Source: Phycisphaerales bacterium (GTDB taxonomy: Bacteria > Planctomycetota > Phycisphaerae > UBA1845 > UTPLA1). From it: a stretch of DNA of 64,000 nucleotides. Below are positions 47,709 to 56,246 of the stretch, piece after piece (within the stretch, counting starts at the first letter, position 1; every line of letters begins with the position of its first letter). Both the position numbers and the translations under genes were made by a program. Where the stretch lies: contig JAKSDK010000448.1 of assembly GCA_022360095.1 (NCBI GenBank), forward strand, positions 248,001 through 312,000. Direction: 5' to 3'. The notes below the pieces were generated by a model. That model was not told where the DNA came from. It did no database searches and saw nothing but the letters and a program-made list of their open reading frames with translations.

Positions 47709-50098
47709 TCGCCCCGCAACTCCATGTCGTGAGACTTCAGAAAACGTTTGAAAGTGGCTTGGAAATCCTGGATTTCTTCATCAGTCAAAGTTCGATCATC
47801 CAGACCGATCAAGGCCCGAAGCGTAAGGCTGCGCTTCCCGGCCGGAATGGAGCCGCCCTCGTAAGAGTCGATAAAGGATACGCGTCTCTGAAGCGGATGC
47901 TCAAAGGCGGCCAACTCCTTTCGGGTGTCGGCATATCGCCGTGATGCATCGATCAAAATGCTGAAATCGAGTTCAGCCTGCGGATGCTTTGAAACGGTCG
48001 GCAGTTTTTCGTGATGACCGATCAGGTCCGTTACGGCGGTCAGGCTCAACTCGGCGACGGCAATCGACCAGGATTTAAGACGTTCATCAATTTTTTGCTT
48101 GATGGCAAGCGGCAAGATCGTCACTCGGCCGATTCGGCGCTCCGCAACGACGGCTTCCGCAATGCGCCCGGCGTCTTCCCAGGGCTGTGTCGCCTGAGTC
48201 GCCTGATATTGCAACGGACGCTCAAGAACTTGTTGCGACCAGCCGTCGAGAATCCGCTGCAGGCGCTTCCACACCTCTGCGTCCGCTTTCCGCCCCTGTT
48301 GAGCAACGACGAGACCAAGGCGACGGTGCTGCGACTGTGTCACCTCATCGTGCCCGGGCTCAAAAACAGAGCCGATCTCGGCCAATTGAAACTTAGGTAA
48401 ATGGTGCCGGTTTCGCTCTGCGAACGCGATCAGGCCCGGAATCAAAGTCCTCCGCAATCTCGGGCAATTCTCCGCCGCCGGGTTCTGCAAGACAATGCAT
48501 TCACCAGGATCGAAACCGATCGTCTTCACCCAATCGTCGTCGTACCAAATGTAGTCGTGCACTTCCACAAACTCATTGCCGACGCAAAAATAGTCCAACG
48601 TACGCTCTTCGAGCACCAAGGCGGGGGACTCCTCCAAGTGTCGTGCCGACACGCGAGGAAGCGCCGGTTCGATGGCGTTGTAGCCGATAAATCGGGCCAC
48701 CTCTTCGATAAGATCGGCCTCGATTTCGATGTCCTTCGTCGCACGGTACGACGGAGGCGTCACGCGAAGCATCGCGCCACGGCGCTCGCACTTGAACTCG
48801 AGCCGCTCGAGGATCTCGATGATCTCTTCCGGCGTCACCGCTTTGCCGATGAATCGCGAAGTGAAGTCGCAGTCAAGCTCAATCGGATGCGGCACCCTGG
48901 GACTCGGATGACAATCGCTCAACGTGCTCGCAAGTTGCAGATCGGGAAGCTCGTGGGCGGCAAGCCTATGAAAACGGGCAATCCCGGCGATCGTGTTTTC
49001 CGGGTCCAGGGATTTTTCGAATCGCGAACTGGCCTCAGTTCGGTGGCCCATCGCCGTCGCAGCACGTCGAACCGTAGGGGCATCGAAGTTCGCGGATTCG
49101 AGCAGAACAGTGCTCGTGCCCTCGCTGACTTCGGTCTCCGCCCCGCCCATCACGCCCGCGATGGCCACCGACTTGCGATTGCACTGAATCATCAGCGTAT
49201 GGTCCGGCATCGTGCGCGTGACACCGTCAAGCGTCGTAAACGTCTCGCCCGGCTCGGCCGTCGCCACTTCAATGTTGGGAAGCCTCTCACCGTCGAACGC
49301 ATGCATCGGCTGTCCCAGCTCGAGCATGATGTAGTTCGTCAGGTCGACCAAAAGATCGATGGGCCGCTGACCGCAAAGCGCCAACCTGACCTGCATCCAA
49401 AGCGGAGCAGGCTGTGCTTTCAGCCCCTTCATAAGCAAACCGCTATAACGCGGGCAAAGCGCGGGATCGTCAATTTCAATGGGGATCGCGGGCAAGCCGT
49501 TCTGCAGGTCGGACGTGGGAGTGACGTCGTAGGGCTTGAGCGGCCTCTTCAGAATCGCCGCCACCTCACGGGCAATACCGTAATGTCCCCAACAGTCCGG
49601 CCGATGAGTGATCGATTTGTTGTCGATCTCGATCAGCCAGTCATCAAACGGCGCCGCGTCAATCGACTGACTCGGTCGGTAGCTCGGCGGAAGAAACATC
49701 GCGTTCGCGCCCACCTGCACAAGCCCGATCCCCTGCCCCGCGACGATCATTCCCTCGGCGGCACGACCCTGTGGATCGGTTGTCCCGACGGTATGACCAC
49801 CGACGGTCGCTCCCGGCGGAGCGTACATCACCAGACTGCCTGCAACGATATCCGGCGCAGTGCTCAATGTCGTATATCTCTTGCCCGCGTCGACAATGAC
49901 GGTCTTGAGTTTGTCTTCACCCGCCTGCTGGCGGACCGACTCAATCCGCGCGGCAACCAGACCGCTGAAATTGGGTTCAACGTGCTCGACGTCCTCGACC
50001 TCGGCCGTCGTCGTCGTAAACTGCAATGCCAGCTCCCTCGGATCGAGTCCGGTGGGAATGTCTACGAAATCCTTAAGCCAGTTGTAGGAAATAATCAT
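47705..50098 (-). CDS. pheT: Phenylalanyl-tRNA synthetase beta subunit
   Basis: This protein of about 797 residues is PheT, the editing and tRNA-binding subunit of PheRS. The start MIISYNWLKDFVDIP at 50098 matches family N termini; 100 further upstream codons are open but overlap the DUF2237 gene on the other strand and are not family-like. The tRNA-binding domain (about 38-150), the B3/B4 editing region, the B5 domain and the C-terminal ferredoxin-fold anticodon-binding domain (HPQAELDFSIL to the end) are in order. It is separated from pheS by an antisense DUF2237 gene. Confidence 0.95.
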   Translation of the reverse strand: MIISYNWLKDFVDIPTGLDPRELALQFTTTTAEVEDVEHVEPNFSGLVAARIESVRQQAGEDKLKTVIVDAGKRYTTLSTAPDIVAGSLVMYAPPGATVGGHTVGTTDPQGRAAEGMIVAGQGIGLVQVGANAMFLPPSYRPSQSIDAAPFDDWLIEIDNKSITHRPDCWGHYGIAREVAAILKRPLKPYDVTPTSDLQNGLPAIPIEIDDPALCPRYSGLLMKGLKAQPAPLWMQVRLALCGQRPIDLLVDLTNYIMLELGQPMHAFDGERLPNIEVATAEPGETFTTLDGVTRTMPDHTLMIQCNRKSVAIAGVMGGAETEVSEGTSTVLLESANFDAPTVRRAATAMGHRTEASSRFEKSLDPENTIAGIARFHRLAAHELPDLQLASTLSDCHPSPRVPHPIELDCDFTSRFIGKAVTPEEIIEILERLEFKCERRGAMLRVTPPSYRATKDIEIEADLIEEVARFIGYNAIEPALPRVSARHLEESPALVLEERTLDYFCVGNEFVEVHDYIWYDDDWVKTIGFDPGECIVLQNPAAENCPRLRRTLIPGLIAFAERNRHHLPKFQLAEIGSVFEPGHDEVTQSQHRRLGLVVAQQGRKADAEVWKRLQRILDGWSQQVLERPLQYQATQATQPWEDAGRIAEAVVAERRIGRVTILPLAIKQKIDERLKSWSIAVAELSLTAVTDLIGHHEKLPTVSKHPQAELDFSILIDASRRYADTRKELAAFEHPLQRRVSFIDSYEGGSIPAGKRSLTLRALIGLDDRTLTDEEIQDFQATFKRFLKSHDMELRGE

Positions 50099-50257
50099 GA
50101 TGCCTGGTTCTCGATTTTCGGCTGCATTTTGACAAATCATGTACCAAAAACGAATGCCTGTGAAGTCGCCCCCATGGAACCGCGACATCCGGCCGAAATT
50201 CGATATCATGAGTGACCCCATGACATCGAAATGGTAAGATTTCATTGAGGTGATCGA

Positions 50258-50656
50258 ATGATACGCAGAGCCGAAGAGCCCGTCGCACCGTCGCGAAACG
50301 TACTCGGTGGTCCCCTGAAAACTTGTTCGACCGAACCGATGACCGGCTTCTATCGCAATGGATGTTGCCACGTCGGGTCGGATGATCTCGGCGTTCACGC
50401 CGTCTGCACGGAAGTCACGGCCGAGTTCCTGGCATTCAGCAAAGCCGCAGGCAACGACCTCTCAACCCCCATGCCGCAATACGGCTTCCCGGGCCTCAAA
50501 CCCGGCGACCGCTGGTGTGTCTGCGCAGCAAGATGGAAAGAGGCCCTCGACGCGGGCGCCGCCGCACGGATCGTCCTGGCCGCCACTCACGAGAAAATGC
50601 TGGAATTCGTCCCCCTCGAAGAGCTGAAGAAATATGCCGTCGATGAGGGAGAATAG
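50258..50656 (+). CDS. DUF2237 family protein
   Basis: This 132-residue protein matches DUF2237: NVLGGPLKTCSTEPMTGFYRNGCC, then VCTEVTAEFLAFSKAAGNDLSTP and FPGLKPGDRWCVCAARW. The conserved cysteines suggest metal or thiol chemistry, but the family is uncharacterised. GAGGTGATC, a near-perfect Shine-Dalgarno sequence, lies just before the ATG. It sits on the opposite strand between pheS and pheT. Confidence 0.9.
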   Translation: MIRRAEEPVAPSRNVLGGPLKTCSTEPMTGFYRNGCCHVGSDDLGVHAVCTEVTAEFLAFSKAAGNDLSTPMPQYGFPGLKPGDRWCVCAARWKEALDAGAAARIVLAATHEKMLEFVPLEELKKYAVDEGE

Positions 50657-50672
50657 ACGAAAGACGGGGGGG

Positions 50673-51764
50673 CTATATCGTTGCGCCCGACAGTCGATCC
50701 GCTTTCGCCAAACCCCGTAAATCTCCGCTATTGAGAATGCGAATATCCGCAATCCCATATTTCATCATCGCCAGCCGTGTCAGGCCCAGACCGAAGGCGA
50801 AGCCGGTGTATTCGTGGGGATCGATCTTGCCATAGCGCAAGACGTTCGGATGGACCATGCCGCAGGGCAGGATTTCGACCCAGCCGCTCTTTTTGCACGT
50901 CGCGCAGCCGACGCCGTCGCAGATCATGCAGGACATATCCAACTCAAAACCGGGCTCGACAAAAGGGAAAAATCCGGGCCTCAGACGAACCTTGACGTCG
51001 CGACCGAAAACCTCGCGTAGCAAAAGCTTCATAAACGCAATCAAATGCGCAATTGAAATGTCTTTATCGATCAGCAGCCCCTCAAGTTGGAAGAACGTGT
51101 TCTCGTGGGACGCGTCGATGGCCTCGTAACGAAAGCAACGACCGGGAGCGATCACGCGAATCGGCGGACCGAAACGCTCCATCGCCCGTACCTGGCAAGG
51201 ACTGGTGTGCGTACGCAGAAGCCAGCCGTTGGTCAGCCAGAACGTGTCCTGAGCGTCACGGGCCGGGTGCATCTCCGGAATGTTCAGGGCCTCGAAGTTA
51301 TAAAAATCGGTCTCCATCTCGGGCCCGCCGACGACCGCGAAGCCGAGCCCTCGGAACAGCCGTTCCACCTCACGCTGGACGGCCGTCACCGGATGAAGTG
51401 AGCCACGCTGAGTAATCGGCGGTGGCAGCGTAGGATCGAAGGTAGCGGTCTTCTTCTGTTCGCCGACAACATCGGCCTGTCGAAGCCTTGACTGCGCATC
51501 CGCGAAAAGCTGCTTGATTTCCTGCTTGGTTTTGTTGATGGCTTGACCGGCCGGGCCGCGCTGATCGGGTGGGAAGGCCTTAATCGACTTGAGCACGTCG
51601 GCCAACGGCCCTTTCGTCAGCCTGGTCTCGGCGGAACGCAAGGCATCAATGCCGTCGGCTTCTTGGCGAAGCGCCTCAGCTTCAGCCTTGATTCTCGCAA
51701 GTTGTTCTTCCAGTTGGTTAAGATCCACAAGGCTATTTTTACTCGTGGGTGATGCCAGCGGCAA
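50673..51764 (-). CDS. pheS: Phenylalanyl-tRNA synthetase alpha subunit
   Basis: This protein of about 363 residues is the catalytic PheS subunit. An N-terminal coiled coil (about 14-100) is followed by a class II synthetase core: HPVTAVQREVERLF, the motif 2 region RCFRYEAIDASHENTFFQLEG split as usual, the CMICDGVGCATCKKSGW zinc-like loop common in bacterial PheS, and motif 3 GFAFGLGLTRLAMMKYGI. The start is TTG 51764 or GTG 51728 (MDLNQLEEQ); neither has a strong ribosome binding site. pheT lies downstream on the same strand after the antisense DUF2237 gene. Confidence 0.94.
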   Translation of the reverse strand: MPLASPTSKNSLVDLNQLEEQLARIKAEAEALRQEADGIDALRSAETRLTKGPLADVLKSIKAFPPDQRGPAGQAINKTKQEIKQLFADAQSRLRQADVVGEQKKTATFDPTLPPPITQRGSLHPVTAVQREVERLFRGLGFAVVGGPEMETDFYNFEALNIPEMHPARDAQDTFWLTNGWLLRTHTSPCQVRAMERFGPPIRVIAPGRCFRYEAIDASHENTFFQLEGLLIDKDISIAHLIAFMKLLLREVFGRDVKVRLRPGFFPFVEPGFELDMSCMICDGVGCATCKKSGWVEILPCGMVHPNVLRYGKIDPHEYTGFAFGLGLTRLAMMKYGIADIRILNSGDLRGLAKADRLSGATI

Positions 51765-51810
51765 GGGGCGAACGCTTCGTCATGCCGAACCGTCGGGGAC
51801 GGATCAGTGA

Positions 51811-52539
51811 TTAGGCGGTTTTCCTTTCCATAAGCACTTTGTCATAGATCAACCCGGCAATGACGGCGCCGATGATAGGACCGATCCAATAGACGGCTTG
51901 CTGACTCCAGAATTCATTGTGGTTGCCGGTGAAAAAAGCCACGACGCCCGGCCCGAACGTACGGGCAGGATTCATCGAGGCGCCGGTGAGCGGACCGCCC
52001 ATCAGAATGTCAGCCGCAACCGCCAAGCCAATGCCGAACCCGCCGATCTTCGGAGCTCGAGGATCAACGGCCGTGCCGAAGATGGCGAACACCAAAAGAA
52101 ACGTAAGGCAGACCTCGATCAGGATCGCCATGCCCATCGACATCGTTTTGCCGTTGTACGCCGGTGTCCCCAATGCACATTCGGCGACAACTTTCGGCGC
52201 TTCGCTGCCGCCGCCGACAGTCATGTCCCCGAAGATCACGAAAATGAGAAGACCGGCAACGATACCGCCCGCAAGCTGAGCGACGATGTACTGAATTGCG
52301 CCGGATACATCGATACGCTTCGTAATCAGCATAATGACGGTCACGGCGGGGTTAAAGTGAGCTCCGGAGATGTTCATGACAGCGGACACGCCGATGGAAA
52401 GCACCAAGCCGTGAGCCATGGCGATCCCCAGCAGCCCTTCGTAGCCGGCGCCTTCCATCGTAGCAATGCAGATCGCCCCGGCGCCAATGAAACAAAGAGC
52501 AAACGTTCCGATCGCCTCCGCAAAGAATTTGGACATCAT
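51811..52539 (-). CDS. Aquaporin/MIP family channel
   Basis: This 242-residue protein has six membrane helices and the two NPA boxes SGAHFNPAVTV and GASMNPARTFGP, the second with the selectivity-filter Arg. The overall pattern is closer to water-type AqpZ channels than to glycerol facilitators; a loop with FGDMTVGGGSEAPK is longer than usual. AGGGG five bases upstream supports the start. It follows the pheS start on the same strand by a short gap but is probably transcribed separately. Confidence 0.9.
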   Translation of the reverse strand: MMSKFFAEAIGTFALCFIGAGAICIATMEGAGYEGLLGIAMAHGLVLSIGVSAVMNISGAHFNPAVTVIMLITKRIDVSGAIQYIVAQLAGGIVAGLLIFVIFGDMTVGGGSEAPKVVAECALGTPAYNGKTMSMGMAILIEVCLTFLLVFAIFGTAVDPRAPKIGGFGIGLAVAADILMGGPLTGASMNPARTFGPGVVAFFTGNHNEFWSQQAVYWIGPIIGAVIAGLIYDKVLMERKTA

Positions 52540-52807
52540 TCGACCCCTGCTTGTTATCTCACCGGTTCTCCCGGTCGTTTATCCTGTAATGTCAAGAGAT
52601 GCTGATGGAAATCCGCCTGCGGCCGGATCATCGACTGAAACAGAGCCAGCCCGCCCCGACCACGCCATTTTCCGGACTCTATGAACAGGCCCTCCCACTG
52701 TCAAGTGCAGAGTTGGCGGCGCGGAGCCTGACTACTATACTTTCCAAGTATTCTCGGGATGATTAGTTTTTCACCGACCGTGTTTTTTCGAATCGCGAGG
52801 AACAGCC

Positions 52808-53689
52808 ATGTTAAGAGCCAGATGTCGATTCTCGCTTATCATCATTTTGACGATAACGTTCGCACTCGAAGGCAGCCAGGCCGAAGATGCCTGCTGTTCG
52901 TCAAAAAAATCAGGCCAGCCTTCGGAAACACCCACACCGGAGTTCGTCTATGCGGCCAATGCAGGAATGGCGACGACGAACCGGACCCCGCGACGACGAC
53001 GCAGGCGACGCCCCAAGCCGTACAAGGTCATTGAAGTTAAAAACGGAGGAGTCATCTCAGGAACGGTGAGTTACAAGGAATCAACGCCTGAGGCGACGAC
53101 GATCGCCATTGTCAAGGACCACGAGACCTGCGGAAAGCGTGAGACCGCCGTGCCGAAAATTCGAAAAAGCGACAAGGGGCTTGTTGCAGAGGCGGTTGTG
53201 TACATTGCCGATATCACAACGGGCAAAGCCATTCCGAAACGAAACAAGCCTTTGACGATTGATCAAAAGCTCTGCACGTTTGTCCCCCACGTACAGGCCG
53301 CCGTCACCAAAGAACCCGTCGAAATCATCAACAGTGACCCGGTGGCCCACAACATCAAGGCGGATCAGCGAATCTTCACGCTGTTTAATATCCTGCAACC
53401 TCAACAAAACATGAAGGCCGTCAAAACCTTTGAAAAGCCCGGCCTCGTCAACATCCGATGCAACGTCCACAATTGGATGAACGGTTATTTGTATATCTTT
53501 AATCATCCGTACTATCAGGTCACCGCGGCAGACGGCGTCTTTAAACTGGAGAATGTTCCGCCCGGGAAGTATGAGCTGGCCGTCTGGCAGGAGCATCTTG
53601 GAGACCAGTATTTCGAAGTGGAGGTCAAAGCCGGGGTGACAACCGAGTTGCCTGTCGTATTGAAGCCTCAAACTGACGAGGCATCCTGA
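52808..53689 (+). CDS. Exported cupredoxin-like protein with carboxypeptidase-regulatory-like tail
   Basis: This 293-residue protein has a signal peptide (1-25) and an Arg-rich spacer (RRRRRRRPK, about 61-70). A plastocyanin-like domain (about 140-230) retains plausible type 1 copper ligands H181 (VAHNIKAD), C218, H221 and M224 (CNVHNWM). The C-terminal 60 residues (DGVFKLENVPPGKYELAVW) resemble a carboxypeptidase regulatory-like fold. Similar proteins are annotated as methylamine-utilization proteins in other genomes. It is followed after 43 bases by a di-heme cytochrome c peroxidase, a likely redox partner. Confidence 0.82.
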   Translation: MLRARCRFSLIIILTITFALEGSQAEDACCSSKKSGQPSETPTPEFVYAANAGMATTNRTPRRRRRRRPKPYKVIEVKNGGVISGTVSYKESTPEATTIAIVKDHETCGKRETAVPKIRKSDKGLVAEAVVYIADITTGKAIPKRNKPLTIDQKLCTFVPHVQAAVTKEPVEIINSDPVAHNIKADQRIFTLFNILQPQQNMKAVKTFEKPGLVNIRCNVHNWMNGYLYIFNHPYYQVTAADGVFKLENVPPGKYELAVWQEHLGDQYFEVEVKAGVTTELPVVLKPQTDEAS

Positions 53690-53732
53690 TATCTTTCGAC
53701 AATTCTAGATGACATCTTTGGAGGTACGATCG

Positions 53733-54839
53733 ATGAAAACACTCACTGGAAGCTTGGCGGCAGCAACCGCCGTCTTTGCCCTAAGCACAGCCATGACCGT
53801 TGCCCGGGGCGGCGAGAAGCGACTTGAGCCACTCGTTCCCGTCGTGATTCCCGCCGACAATCCGATGTCGGCAGAGAAGATCGAGCTAGGCAAAACGCTC
53901 TATTTCGACCCACGCCTTGCCGGCGACAGCAGCATTTCTTGCTCGAAGTGCCACGACCCGAAAAAAGGCTGGTCCAACGGCGTGCAAATGTCGGACGCCT
54001 ATCCCGGCACAAAGCACTGGCGGCACGTACCAACCGTGCTCAACGCTGCTTACTTAAAACAATTGTTCTGGGACGGACGCGCAGGAACCCTGGAAGAACA
54101 ATGTGTGGGGCCGATCGAAGCGCCGATCGAGATGAACCAGAACTTTGCCCACCTTGTCGAAAAACTCAGTGGCATTCCGTATTACCAAAAGTCCTTCAAG
54201 AAAGTTTTCAACAGCGACGTCACCATGGAAAACCTGGCCAAGGCCATCTCCGCATTTGAGCGGACGATCGTCTCCAAACCGGGGCCACTCGACCGCTACC
54301 TCAAAGGCGACAAAAACGCCCTGACAGCCTCCCAGAAACGGGGCATGACCATTTTCACCGGCAAGGCCAACTGCATCGCATGCCATCATGGACCGTTGTT
54401 GACCGATCATGACCTTCACACGACGGGCACTCCCGAAATCGGCCCTTTAAAGACGGAAACCGACAGGATCGCCACGCGACATTTCTTCGCAAAGGTAAAC
54501 AAATACCCCAACCCGCGGACCGTCGATGCCGACTACGGTCGCGAGATCATTACGAAGAGCCGGTCCGATCGTGGCAAGTTCAAGACGCCGTCGCTGCGTG
54601 AGCTTCGCTGGACCGCGCCGTACATGCACAACGGCGCATTCGAAACATTGGAAGACGTGATCGAATTTTACATGAAAGGTGGAGAGAAGCATCCGAATAA
54701 AGATCCGGAAATGAAGCCGTTTGAATTAAACGACCAGGAGTTTGACGACTTGCTCAATTTCCTGGATACGCTGTCTTCCGAAAAACCGTTGTTGGTGAAG
54801 AAACCGGAACTGCCGAAAAAAGCGGATGGAACTTTCTAG
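53733..54839 (+). CDS. Di-heme cytochrome c peroxidase (MauG/CcpA family)
   Basis: This protein of about 368 residues is exported (signal peptide about 1-26) and has two haem c motifs, C70-SK-C73-H74 and C214-IA-C217-H218. Family-typical phrases are YFDPRLAGDSSISC, NAAYLKQLFWDGR and FKTPSLRELRWTAPYMHNGAF. It reduces peroxide with electrons from a small redox protein, or acts like MauG in protein oxidation. GGAGG before ATG 53733 selects that start over the ATG at 53709. The upstream cupredoxin is the likely electron partner, and the ResB-CcsA protein probably installs its haems. Confidence 0.92.
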   Translation: MKTLTGSLAAATAVFALSTAMTVARGGEKRLEPLVPVVIPADNPMSAEKIELGKTLYFDPRLAGDSSISCSKCHDPKKGWSNGVQMSDAYPGTKHWRHVPTVLNAAYLKQLFWDGRAGTLEEQCVGPIEAPIEMNQNFAHLVEKLSGIPYYQKSFKKVFNSDVTMENLAKAISAFERTIVSKPGPLDRYLKGDKNALTASQKRGMTIFTGKANCIACHHGPLLTDHDLHTTGTPEIGPLKTETDRIATRHFFAKVNKYPNPRTVDADYGREIITKSRSDRGKFKTPSLRELRWTAPYMHNGAFETLEDVIEFYMKGGEKHPNKDPEMKPFELNDQEFDDLLNFLDTLSSEKPLLVKKPELPKKADGTF

Positions 54840-54865
54840 TTGTTGACGATTTGCGACAGGAGCTC

Positions 54866-54899
54866 AAAGCCCAGGGCAAGCATGCCCTGGGCTTTTTCT
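54866..54899 (+). terminator. Strong terminator of the cupredoxin-peroxidase operon
   Basis: A perfect 13-bp stem, AAAGCCCAGGGCA (54866-54878) with TGCCCTGGGCTTT (54883-54895), around AGCA, ends in TTCTTTT. It resembles the CCCGGGCA terminators at 999 and 3602 with one compensated base-pair change. Confidence 0.92.
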
Positions 54900-54913
54900 T
54901 TTCCGAAATAGCC

Positions 54914-56065
54914 TCATATTAATAATTCAATAAGAGCCTGCACGTCCTCACCGTTGACTTCACCATTGCCGTCGATATCCGAAGGGCAAAAATCCCGTGG
55001 AATCGTGTTCCCGACAAGGACATCAACAAAAAAGATGACATCATCGAAATCGACGACCGCGTCAGCATTGATGTCGCCCTTCATACATTTTTCCTGTTCA
55101 GTGGGAACAAAAACGATACCGCCCGCCTGATCCAGACCGTCGGCCACTGGCACAACTTCACCGAAGTCCAGCGCATCGCCGTCTGCATTTAAATCCCGAA
55201 CAAAATAAATCGTTCCCCCGGGATCTCCGGCGCCAATGTAAAGGCCGTTTGCACCATCCGTTGTAAGGACCGTCCCGGCAGTCAATCCACTTGCATACAG
55301 AATGACCTCCGAAAAATCGAGGACATCGTTATCGCCCGTAAGGTCACGGAGCTGGACGACCTCACCACTAGCGGCGCGAACCAGGAAACTGTGTTGCCTA
55401 TCAAGAACAGCCAGATCCTCACCAGGAGCGATGCCTTCGGAATAGCTGAGATTCTCGGCAAAATCAAGAAAATCTCCGTCGCCGTTTCGGTCTTCAAGAA
55501 TGCGAATCGGGATGTCAAAGTCTAACTGGGCAACGAGAACAACACCGTCGGAACGGAGCGAAACGGCCACGGGAGAATTGAGAAGGTCTGCGACCGTCAG
55601 GGCCTCATCGATATCCAAAGCATCGCCGTCCCGGTTCAAGTCCCGCAGAACATGGAGCGTACCGTTCGCTGCATCCGCGAAGAAAACCCGGCCGTCCGCA
55701 CCCGTCGCCAGTCCGGCCAGCATCGGCGCAGGATCGACCGCAGGAAGTCTGCCGTAAACCAACACTTCGGCAGAATCGAATGCGTCTCCGTCTCCGTTTC
55801 GATCCTCCAGCACAAAAACCTCCGCACTTTGGGAGGCCCCTACAAACAAGAACTGGCCCCGAACCGTGATGCGATCCAAGCCCGCGGGGAGCCCATCGGC
55901 AAAAACCGTGCGTTCCGCGAAGTCGAGATAGTCGCCGTCGGAATTCAAATCGACCAGCTTCACAACTTGATGAGGACGACTGACGAAAAGAGTCCCCGAT
56001 TGCGCATTGGCGTAATCGACAACCATACAAGTGGCAATGAACAGTGGTAACGCGACGGTTCGCAT
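54914..56065 (-). CDS. Exported calcium-loop repeat protein with dockerin-like C terminus
   Basis: This 383-residue protein has a signal peptide (about 1-22). At least six copies of a D-x-N-x-DGD-x-LDF-x-E loop follow, for example DLNSDGDYLDFAE, DRNGDGDAFDSAE and DLNRDGDALDIDE, spaced about 55 residues apart as the turns of a beta-propeller. The C terminus (about 330-383) resembles a dockerin type I domain, with two EF-hand-like loops (GDINADAVVDFDD and DIDGNGEVNGED). No cohesin partner is in the window. GAGAGGG precedes the ATG. It is convergent with the peroxidase gene. Confidence 0.8.
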   Translation of the reverse strand: MRTVALPLFIATCMVVDYANAQSGTLFVSRPHQVVKLVDLNSDGDYLDFAERTVFADGLPAGLDRITVRGQFLFVGASQSAEVFVLEDRNGDGDAFDSAEVLVYGRLPAVDPAPMLAGLATGADGRVFFADAANGTLHVLRDLNRDGDALDIDEALTVADLLNSPVAVSLRSDGVVLVAQLDFDIPIRILEDRNGDGDFLDFAENLSYSEGIAPGEDLAVLDRQHSFLVRAASGEVVQLRDLTGDNDVLDFSEVILYASGLTAGTVLTTDGANGLYIGAGDPGGTIYFVRDLNADGDALDFGEVVPVADGLDQAGGIVFVPTEQEKCMKGDINADAVVDFDDVIFFVDVLVGNTIPRDFCPSDIDGNGEVNGEDVQALIELLI

Positions 56066-56246
56066 GCCCTCTCTCCCAAAAGCGCGAGTCTACTCGAACT
56101 GCTGAACATCGGAAATGAGAGAGTGCCATAAGAGGTGGCACTAGTCACCTTAAATCAGCATGAAAAAAAGAAAATAGACGAGACGCAGAGCAAGACTGAC
56201 GGTGTTGTAACCAATGGACGACACGACGATCGCGAGCCCTTGAATT

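Noticed and set aside
48401-50215. 604-codon plus-strand frame opposite pheT
   Set aside because: The PheT reading is fully supported by family motifs; the antisense frame is Arg/His-rich with no domain.
56066-56246. Attachment site or tRNA at the left border of the phage cassette
   Set aside because: No direct repeat, tRNA-like fold or target-site duplication could be seen by eye; needs the other end of the element.
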